Positions 7,888 to 13,070 of a DNA stretch of 13,070 bases are shown here, piece by piece. Source of the DNA: Candidatus Heimdallarchaeota archaeon (lineage in GTDB: Archaea > Asgardarchaeota > Heimdallarchaeia > Hodarchaeales > LC-3); the NCBI GenBank assembly GCA_027364495.1, contig DAHXPE010000316.1:1-13070 (forward strand). The letters run 5' to 3'. Under the pieces are notes generated by a model that made no database searches, was not told the origin of the DNA, and saw nothing but the letters and a program-made list of their open reading frames with translations. Within the stretch, counting starts at the first letter, position 1. Each line of letters begins with the position of its first letter. A program made the translations under genes and the position numbers.

Positions 7888-7918
7888 TATTTTATAATTC
7901 GTAACTAAGGACTTAGTT
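7888..7918 (-). promoter_or_regulatory. TATA-like box with adjacent 16-bp palindrome, UPF0173 gene
   Basis: The minus strand reads GAATTATAAAATAG (7887–7900), a TATA-like box about 33 bases from the ATG. Immediately upstream, 7903–7918 is AACTAAG-GA-CTTAGTT, two perfect 7-base arms with a 2-base spacer. A palindrome at the BRE/upstream edge of a TATA box is a usual position for an archaeal transcription factor operator. The regulator is unknown. Confidence 0.4.
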
Positions 7919-8114
7919 TCATATAGTTAACTCTGATATTTGAGTTGATAAAAAAAGAAGAAATTTTCATTTAAGAATTTATTGCAAGGGAAAATTAGAA
8001 AAGAATAATTTTTGAATAATGATTCGGACAAGGAAATTTCTTTCAAAGCTATTTTAATTGTCAGTACTCAAACTTGTTCGTACATTTTCGTTAAATCCGA
8101 TAAAAAGTTACTTC

Positions 8115-8146
8115 AAAAAACTAGTTTAAATGAGTAATGTCTCATT
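8115..8146 (-). terminator. Stem-loop plus T-run after serS
   Basis: On the minus strand, 11 bases after the serS stop, AATGAG-ACATTA-CTCATT (8146–8129) forms a perfect 6-bp stem with a 6-base loop, followed 8 bases later by T6 (8120–8115). It looks like a terminator. In archaea the T-run is the part most likely to matter. Confidence 0.5.
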
Positions 8147-8156
8147 CAAGCAGTCC

Positions 8157-9446
8157 TTACGTTTTAGGACGGAGTTCAGTTTTTCCAAGCATATAGGGGT
8201 GGAGTGCTTTTGGAAGCTTGATTGTTCCATCTTCTTGTTGGAAATTCTCTAAGATTGCACAAATTGCTCTTGAAGTAGCAATTGCTGTTGAATTAAGTGT
8301 ATGTACTGGTTCTTTTTTCTTGTCTGTTCCAACACGACCCATTCGAATGTTTAGTTTCCTTGCTTGATAATCAGTGCAATTTGAACAACTAACCATCTCA
8401 CGATAGGTATTTTGGGTTGGGAACCAAGCTTCTAAATCATACTTTTTTGATGCATTATCATTTAATTCTCCTGATGCAATATTGACTATTCTATAAGGTA
8501 ATTCTAGTCTTTTAAACAACTCTTCTGCATTGCTAATTAATTCTTCATGTAATTTCCAGCTTTCTTCTGGATTACAGAATATGAATTGTTCAATTTTATC
8601 AAATTGATGAACTCTGAATATACCTTTAGTATCTTTACCATGAGAACCTGCTTCTCTTCTGAAATTGGTTGAAAAACCACAGTACTTTAAAGGTAATTGA
8701 TCTTCTTCAAGTAATTCATTGTAATGCAAGGCTGCTAATGGTTGTTCTGAAGTTGCAATAAAATAAATGTCCTCGTTTGCATCACTGTAAAGCTGTTGTT
8801 CTAAATCGCCTAATTCAGCAGCAGATTTCATAATATCCTTTCGTAAGAAATAGGGAGTCCAAAGTGGCTCATAACCTTGTTCATTAACCAAAAAGTCTAA
8901 TGCAAATTGAATTAAAGCTAAATTAAGAAACACAAGGTCTTTCTTTAAATAATAAGTTCTTGCCCCAGCAACCTCGGCTGCTTTTTCTAAATTTACCACA
9001 TCAAGTAATTCTACAAGGTCGGCGTGTGATTTATGAAAGGTTGCTTGAACTGGTTTGCCACCCTTTCTGACAAGGCCATTACCTGATTCATCTTCAGCTA
9101 TTGGAACACTTTCATGAAGAATGTTACCTATTTTATATCGTACCTGGTCCCGTTCAACTTCGGCTGCAGTTGATTCATCTTCTAAATTTTTAATTCGATC
9201 ATTTATTTCTTTGACTTGGACCTGAATCTTATCAGCTTCAACATTTTGTTTTTTCTTTTTTAAAGCACCAATTTCTTTAGATAAATTGTTTCGTTGCTGT
9301 CGCAAAACATCAACTTCTTTACGTTTGTCACGCCAAAGTTGATCAAGCTCAATAACACGATCAACATTCTCAGTACTTCGGAATCGACGTTTTTCAGATT
9401 CCCTTATTAGTTCAGGATTCTCACGGAATAATGCTATGTCTAACAT
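8157..9446 (-). CDS. serS: Seryl-tRNA synthetase, standard class II type
   Basis: Charges tRNA-Ser with serine using ATP; cytosolic dimer. The 429 residues match the common bacterial/archaeal/eukaryotic SerRS, not the rare methanogen form. The N-terminal tRNA-binding coiled coil spans about residues 28–105 (two long antiparallel helices rich in K, E, Q and R). Motif 1 lies around 190–203 with the invariant proline in PLWTPYFLRK. The serine-site TSEQPL is at 232–237. Motif 2 is at 262–282 with NFRREAGSHGKDTKGIFRVH. Motif 3 is around 383–399 with LNSTAIATSRAICAILEN and its ATP-binding arginine. ATG at 9446 begins MLDIALFRENPELIRES, the normal N-terminus. A TATA-like box lies about 50 bases upstream and a terminator follows the stop, so the gene is monocistronic. 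Confidence 0.98.
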   Translation of the reverse strand: MLDIALFRENPELIRESEKRRFRSTENVDRVIELDQLWRDKRKEVDVLRQQRNNLSKEIGALKKKKQNVEADKIQVQVKEINDRIKNLEDESTAAEVERDQVRYKIGNILHESVPIAEDESGNGLVRKGGKPVQATFHKSHADLVELLDVVNLEKAAEVAGARTYYLKKDLVFLNLALIQFALDFLVNEQGYEPLWTPYFLRKDIMKSAAELGDLEQQLYSDANEDIYFIATSEQPLAALHYNELLEEDQLPLKYCGFSTNFRREAGSHGKDTKGIFRVHQFDKIEQFIFCNPEESWKLHEELISNAEELFKRLELPYRIVNIASGELNDNASKKYDLEAWFPTQNTYREMVSCSNCTDYQARKLNIRMGRVGTDKKKEPVHTLNSTAIATSRAICAILENFQQEDGTIKLPKALHPYMLGKTELRPKT

Positions 9447-9488
9447 GTAAAAAACAATCCAATTATTGTTTGTAAAACTAAAAAACTA

Positions 9489-9503
9489 CTTAATTTATAA
9501 ATT
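9489..9503 (-). promoter_or_regulatory. TATA-like box upstream of serS
   Basis: The minus strand reads AATTTATAAATTAAG, centred about 50 bases before the serS ATG, predicting a leader of roughly 20–25 bases. An inverted repeat AACAAT-CCAATT-ATTGTT (9453–9470) lies between this box and the ATG and could fold in the leader; I give it no function. Confidence 0.45.
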
Positions 9504-9925
9504 ATTAATAAACTAAAAAAAAATTCTTCAAAATAGATCTTGTCATATTTAATCAAATATTGAAAAAAAAGCTTAGGAACAAGAACTTAACATAATCTAA
9601 GTAAAAAAAATTTTATATTAAATTGCAATTCATTTGTGTATGCTAAATCTTAATTTTCAGATGGTTTTCATAATTCTTATATGAAGCAATTTATTTTTTA
9701 CAATTATTCATCCTCCATTTAAATGAAAAATAGAAAAAATACTCATGAAAAGAATGAATACTAGCCATAAAAACTTTATAGCATTAAACATTCTAAAATT
9801 CTGCTAAATTTTTCAAATCTTTGTAGTTCGTCTTTTCTAAAATTTTCTATATAATCTTCAGTAAATTAATAGCTAATTCATCTTAAATTTTCTTTAATTT
9901 CTTCATAATGACGAAATAATGTTTA
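9504..9925. other. Gene-free stretch between serS and tRNA-Ala, with a possible coding remnant
   Basis: There is no intact gene. On the minus strand, about 9770–9915 reads as a peptide-like stretch (HYEEIKENLR, then a stop, later FTEDYIENFRKDELQRFEKF and SRILECLML) broken by TGA and two TAA codons. It could be the remains of a helical, charged protein, or chance in AT-rich DNA. The rest shows nothing I can name. Confidence 0.4.
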
Positions 9926-9950
9926 TAAAAAACCAATAAAAAATTAAAAG
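9926..9950 (-). terminator. T-rich terminator after tRNA-Ala
   Basis: Directly after the tRNA 3' end, the minus strand carries three T-runs in 25 bases (TTTT, TTTTTT, TTTTTT). Such clustered T tracts are typical archaeal termination signals for RNA genes. No hairpin is needed or seen. Confidence 0.5.
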
Positions 9951-9955
9951 GATAG

Positions 9956-10055
9956 TGGACCCACAGGGAATTGAACCCTGGACCTCTTCCAATCTGGTCT
10001 TGAAAAAAAATTCAAGTATTGCCAAGGAAGCGTTCTACCACTGGACTACGGGCCC
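9956..10055 (-). tRNA. tRNA-Ala (anticodon GGC) with a 28-base intron
   Basis: The 100-base gene folds into a complete cloverleaf of 72 bases after removal of 28. The acceptor stem pairs GGGCCCG with TGGGTCC and includes the G3:U70 pair that marks tRNA-Ala; the discriminator base is A and no CCA is encoded. The D arm is GTCC-AGTGGTA-GAAC with one C·A mismatch. The anticodon stem pairs CTTCC with GGAAG. The loop, U-U-G-G-C-A joined to U, gives anticodon GGC, which reads GCC/GCU alanine codons. The T arm is CAGGG-TTCAATT-CCCTG. The exons are 10055–10020 and 9991–9956. Confidence 0.95.
9992..10019 (-). other. tRNA-Ala intron at canonical position 37/38
   Basis: The 28-base intron contains a hairpin CTTGAA-TTTTTT-TTCAAG. 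The sequence UUGG (bases 32–35 of the tRNA) pairs with CCAG in the intron to give a 4-bp central helix. A 3-base bulge AUU lies at the 3' splice site. The 5' side has CAA plus two more unpaired bases, so the bulge-helix-bulge is slightly relaxed. Cutting after CA and after AU gives a normal 7-base anticodon loop. This is the substrate form for the archaeal splicing endonuclease. Confidence 0.88.
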
Positions 10056-10092
10056 ACTTTTAAAGTGTAAAAGGAGTATAATTCACAAACTA

Positions 10093-10108
10093 TTAAATAA
10101 AAGGTTTT
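10093..10108 (-). promoter_or_regulatory. Candidate BRE/TATA upstream of tRNA-Ala
   Basis: The minus strand reads AAAACCTTTTATTTAA, resembling a purine-rich BRE followed by a TATA-like box, centred about 43 bases upstream of the mature 5' end. This predicts a short precursor leader. A second TATA-like stretch (GAATTATAC, about 25 bases upstream) is an alternative. Confidence 0.35.
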
Positions 10109-10256
10109 TAAATCAACTTTCAATAGTCAAATAGTTGAACAATTGAGTATGTTAATATTCATTATTTAAAATTTACACATTTTGGTCATAGAAATATATG
10201 AAAAAAGTCCTAATGTAATAGACCAAAAAACATAAAATTAATTATATATATTTTAA

Positions 10257-10341
10257 AATGTTTGTTAAAATACGGTTTTAAAAAGAATCCTAAGTTAGCC
10301 AAGATTTGTAGACCTTCTGTGGAGTATTTTAACAAAACATT
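10257..10341. repeat. Long imperfect inverted repeat at the 3' end of the 10349 gene
   Basis: The arm AATGTTTGTTAAAATAC (10257–10273) and the reverse complement of 10324–10341 (AATGTTTTGTTAAAATAC) are identical except for one extra T. The arms enclose 50 bases without evident structure. The repeat begins 8 bases after the stop codon of the 10349–11332 gene, so its transcript could fold it into a 17-bp stem. It could be a 3' structure or a very small non-autonomous element; no target duplication is visible. Confidence 0.7.
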
Positions 10342-10348
10342 CAAACTA

Positions 10349-11332
10349 CTATTCAAATAAAGTTTGGTAGTCTAAAAGATAAAATAAGTCTTCATCTAAT
10401 TCAATAACTAAAAAATTTGAAAGAATATAGCCATAAATCAGTATTTTGTCAATACCAAAGTAGTTCACAACATATTCATCGAATTCATAATTATTTAACT
10501 GATAGGTGAAATATCTTTCTTTTTCAATTCTTTTATAAACAAGGATTTTTTCAGGAACATTGCCAAAAGATATTGAATTTATGAAAGCAGAGTCACAAAT
10601 TAATTCACCTGTAGATCTACCAACTATTGGAAACTGTCTAATTCCTGGACACAATTCATCATTATTTGAATATTGCTTAATAATTTGAAATTGTAAAATA
10701 ATATCATGAAGATCAAATCCATTTTTGGTCTTATGAGTTAATTTAATTCCCTTAAGCTGTTGTTTACCTTTCTCAATGTATTGCTCATATTCTTGTAAAG
10801 TAATTGCGTCAATCTTGTAAGTATACTCATCAGAACTATATTGTAATCCATTCTGTCTATCATACACTATTTCTTTTGGTAAAATAATATAATTTTCCTT
10901 ACTATCATGATTTATCCCCTCAACATCTCCATAGTATATCAGGAACAATTGATCATGAGGGATAGCTTTGATGGGTATATCTTTTAAATCATTTGTTATA
11001 CAAAGAAGGTTATCTCCGATTCTTTTAATATTGGTTGGAAGTTGACGGTAAATAGCATTTGACTGTCTATGATCGATTAATTCACAATTGAATGACTTGA
11101 ATTTAACGAGAGAACTGTCATCAAAATATACAATCATTTTAGTTAATGGTTCAACAAAATATTGATCTGATGGAAAATCTTTGTCATCATGTTCATTGAT
11201 AAAATTAATCCGAAACTCATGGAGTACCTTTTTTTGATTCATTAAACTAATAATAATCCAATCTATGTTTCTGTCATCGTAAACTATACCAGTATATGGA
11301 AATTCAATGACAATTAGTGTAGTTTTCTCCAA
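10349..11332 (-). CDS. Large protein of unknown function, 5' end uncertain
   Basis: 327 residues counted from TTG at 11332; not recognised. It is rich in I, Y, F and D/E and appears mostly beta-stranded, with repeated strand-turn units such as NIDWIIISLMNQKKVLHEF, KDIPIKAIPHDQLFLIYYGD, GIRQFPIVGRSTGELICD and KILIYGYILSNFLVIELDED. There is no signal peptide, clear membrane helix or metal motif. The reading frame stays open upstream to 11485, with protein-like sequence (DTIRIENDGAEIKSIPPQLR at about 11410–11471), so the TTG is probably not the true start. No ATG, GTG or TTG occurs in that extension. An in-frame ATG at 11494 is separated from it only by a TAA at codon 3. The gene is therefore either recently inactivated, or starts from a rare codon. 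Confidence 0.6.
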   Translation of the reverse strand: MEKTTLIVIEFPYTGIVYDDRNIDWIIISLMNQKKVLHEFRINFINEHDDKDFPSDQYFVEPLTKMIVYFDDSSLVKFKSFNCELIDHRQSNAIYRQLPTNIKRIGDNLLCITNDLKDIPIKAIPHDQLFLIYYGDVEGINHDSKENYIILPKEIVYDRQNGLQYSSDEYTYKIDAITLQEYEQYIEKGKQQLKGIKLTHKTKNGFDLHDIILQFQIIKQYSNNDELCPGIRQFPIVGRSTGELICDSAFINSISFGNVPEKILVYKRIEKERYFTYQLNNYEFDEYVVNYFGIDKILIYGYILSNFLVIELDEDLFYLLDYQTLFE

Positions 11333-11633
11333 AATTGCCTTTATTTTAAGATTAGGATTTCTTAATATAAGTCGAAAAGCCTGAGGATGATAGGATAGGA
11401 AAAGATCTTCCCTCCTTAATTGTGGAGGTATGCTTTTTATTTCAGCTCCATCATTTTCAATGCGAATGGTATCTTTGACCAGAAATTAGAACATCCTATT
11501 ATTATATTCTGGAAAAATATATTTTTATTTATAAATATACTAATATTTATAACCAAATAAATAAAATAACTATCCAAAGACATCTGCTAGTACTCAATTT
11601 GGTGTGCAAGAACTAGTAAGATCATTTTGAAAT

Positions 11634-11655
11634 AAGTATTAGTGTTATAATACTT
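11634..11655. repeat. Perfect 8-bp inverted repeat
   Basis: AAGTATTA-GTGTTA-TAATACTT, two perfect 8-base arms with a 6-base spacer. It is followed on the plus strand by a Shine-Dalgarno-like AAGAAGGAG (11662–11670) but no ATG, GTG or TTG at the right distance, so it may precede a lost gene. The function is unknown. Confidence 0.5.
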
Positions 11656-11924
11656 CAATTAAGAAGGAGAAAATATTATCGGCTTCTATTGGGATCAAGT
11701 TTTTAAATCAATCGTTTTAGGAACCCCACAACTGAATTAGTACTCTTTTTGCGCGAATTGATAAAACTTTTGAACGAGATTTTAATATAGAGAAGACAAA
11801 ATTTTCATTATTTCATCAAAAAATTTCCAAACTATACTTAAACAGAAAATATTACCTAGAAAAAGAATCAAAATTTGCATAAATCGTAATTATGAAGAAG
11901 GTTTTTTCAATATAGCATTTATAA

Positions 11925-11962
11925 GATACCCTAGACCTTAATTTGAAAATATTCTAGGGATC
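11925..11962. repeat. 10-bp stem-loop upstream of the micro-ORF
   Basis: GATACCCTAGA (11925–11935) pairs with TCTAGGGATC (11953–11962) over 10 bp with one bulged A and a 17-base loop. It lies just before the Shine-Dalgarno-like AAGGAGAG at 11978–11985, so it could be a leader hairpin or an end of an old element. Confidence 0.55.
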
Positions 11963-11988
11963 ATTTTTCACTAATCAAGGAGAGAGAT

Positions 11989-12105
11989 TTGAGAAGTAAA
12001 AAGAAATTGATTTATATCTTATTATGGTGGATTGAAAAGCATATTTGGTTAATTATAGTCCAGTCATTTTTGTTTTTACCTTTAAAAATATGGTCTCGAT
12101 TGTAA
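11989..12105 (+). CDS. Candidate 38-residue hydrophobic micro-protein
   Basis: TTG at 11989 follows AAGGAGAG by about 3 bases (6 counted from the GGAG core), the strongest ribosome-binding site in this 1.6-kb region. The product has a basic start (RSKKK) then a long hydrophobic segment (LIYILLWWIEKHIWLIIVQS and onward) ending in KIWSRL, compatible with a membrane peptide. The length, the TTG start and the degenerate surroundings make chance a serious alternative. Confidence 0.25.
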   Translation: MRSKKKLIYILLWWIEKHIWLIIVQSFLFLPLKIWSRL

Positions 12106-12371
12106 AATAAGGCAAAGATACAAATAATAATTCTCTTCAAGCCCAAATCTTAGAGAAGAATCTCGCAGCCTAAATAAAGGAGTGCAAAAAATCTACACTA
12201 TTGTAAAAGAATTTTGAAGTCTGTAAGAATGACTGACAAAAGAAAAGAAACATTAACCGAGTTTTTAAGAGACTTTAAATGCCTTAAATTTTCCTTCATT
12301 TTTTTTTTCATTTGAAAATATTCTCACCAAATTATCTTTTACTGATTAATCGAATAAATAGTCTGTTAGCT

Positions 12372-12480
12372 TATAATTTTTGACTTTTTTTTAAGGACTG
12401 ACCAGTTAACAGCAGTAATATGACGGGCGATTGCTACCCACACTAATTTTCTTTTTCCTTTTGCGTGGAAATAAAGAATT
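12372..12480 (-). pseudogene. Probable IS110-type transposase C-terminal fragment
   Basis: One minus-strand frame reads LYFHAKGKRKLVWVAIARHI followed by TAVNWSVLKKK and, shortly after, a TAA. This matches the very end of IS110-family transposases (Transposase_20 type), which finish with an AKGK...VAxVAxAR segment and a hydrophobic helix before a basic end. Upstream of 12480 the frame is interrupted and the preceding conserved serine-containing domain cannot be read reliably, so only a fragment remains. The identification is from memory of the family pattern. Confidence 0.45.
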
Positions 12481-12897
12481 CAATTTTTTGACCATTAATA
12501 ATAATTTATTTGAGTTTATGCCATTTCTCCACGATAATTATGAATAATTACGCTGTCCTTTTACGTGTATGGAACAAAGAAGCTTATCAAGATGTAGTAA
12601 GAAGAATATTATTACCCCAAAGACCACTTTTATTTGAAATGGGAAGAAAAAAATAAAGAAAAAAGCTTGGGAGTATATTTTTGACGTAGATTTATAATTT
12701 ATTTATTAACTAACTGAAAAATTCAGTTTTAGCATATTTTCTAATAAGATTATTAATCTGGCTACTAATTCAGGATTTTATCTAATTAAACAAAAATATT
12801 CTAGGTCTATTAGGAAATCTAGGGGAAATATATCTATAACAAAATCGTTAGATTTCAAACAATATTTCTAATTCTAATTTTGAACCAAATTCATCAA

Positions 12898-12919
12898 ACC
12901 TCGTTAAATTTTACGAGGT
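12898..12919. repeat. GC-richer 7-bp hairpin
   Basis: ACCTCGT-TAAATTTT-ACGAGGT, two perfect 7-base arms with an 8-base loop, in otherwise very AT-rich DNA. No T-run follows on the plus strand, so it does not look like a terminator. The function is unknown. Confidence 0.5.
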
Positions 12920-13070
12920 AAAAACAGGTAAAATACAAATTTTATAAATCAAGAGTAATGTCGGCTTGAATTTTTGATAAAGTTTTTTATTAGGGAAAAA
13001 GATATTAAGAATTAGATATATTATTTCCTGTTTATATAAGTACTGAGAAGGAAAAAAACATTACGAATAT

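Larger units (their letters stand above)
11495..13070. other. Gene-poor, degenerate 1.6-kb region
   Basis: There is no intact gene of normal size. The region contains scattered open stretches of 20–45 codons in changing frames (for example plus strand about 11739–11887, RIDKTFERDFNIEKTKFSLF), two hairpins, a possible hydrophobic micro-ORF, and an IS110-like transposase tail. Together these look like decayed mobile and accessory DNA. No repeats of CRISPR type and no RNA genes were seen. Confidence 0.55.

Noticed and set aside
11586..11597. CTAGTACTCAA resembling the IS630 end
   Set aside because: Only the first 8 bases match the element's ends and no inverted partner was found nearby.
12540..12656. 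Plus-strand ATG frame of 38 residues (MNNYAVLLRVWNKEAYQ...)
   Set aside because: It looks somewhat protein-like, but there is no ribosome-binding site and no family match I can name; left as unexplained.
1..13070. CRISPR array or defence island
   Set aside because: No regularly spaced direct repeats and no Cas, restriction or toxin-antitoxin family recognised in any readable gene.

Overview
The window is AT-rich archaeal chromosome. Four things support this. The rps13–rps4–rps11 gene order is that of the archaeal alpha-operon. The ribosomal proteins are of the archaeal/eukaryotic type. A tRNA-Ala carries an intron at position 37/38 that folds into a bulge-helix-bulge-like structure. Several genes have Shine-Dalgarno sites and TATA-like boxes. 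The intergenic regions are unusually long and eroded. An Asgard-type lineage is possible, but nothing here proves it. Nearly all genes lie on the minus strand.

Layout in rising coordinates. 1–1377 is the ribosomal operon rps13, rps4 and rps11 (cut by the window edge). 1582–2478 is a cysteine-containing protein of unknown function with its own TATA-like box. 2740–3961 is a complete but dead IS630-family insertion sequence. Its 12-bp terminal inverted repeats, TA duplication and CTAG target can all be read, and it sits exactly in the stop codon of the next gene. 3961–5416 is a two-gene unit read on the minus strand: a PAC2-family (proteasome assembly chaperone-like) protein followed by an unrecognised protein. 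5615–6052 is the only convincing plus-strand gene, of unknown function. 6300–7024 holds the remains of an aminoglycoside/choline-kinase-like phosphotransferase. 7156–7860 is an intact UPF0173 metallo-beta-lactamase-fold hydrolase with a palindrome next to its TATA-like box. 8157–9446 is seryl-tRNA synthetase with a hairpin/T-run terminator. 9956–10055 is the intron-containing tRNA-Ala(GGC). 10349–11332 (open up to 11485) is a large protein of unknown function, possibly broken near its start. 11495–13070 is mostly debris: a likely IS110-type transposase tail, two hairpins and one candidate hydrophobic micro-ORF.

Functionally the window mixes housekeeping translation genes (ribosomal proteins, SerRS, tRNA-Ala) and a PAC2 protein with several orphan genes and a high density of decayed genes. 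The clearest reconstructable event is the IS630 insertion. It left the upstream gene's protein unchanged, because the stop codon was regenerated, but moved that gene about 1.2 kb away from a T12 tract that was probably its transcription terminator. I found no CRISPR array, defence island or clearly new multi-gene system.
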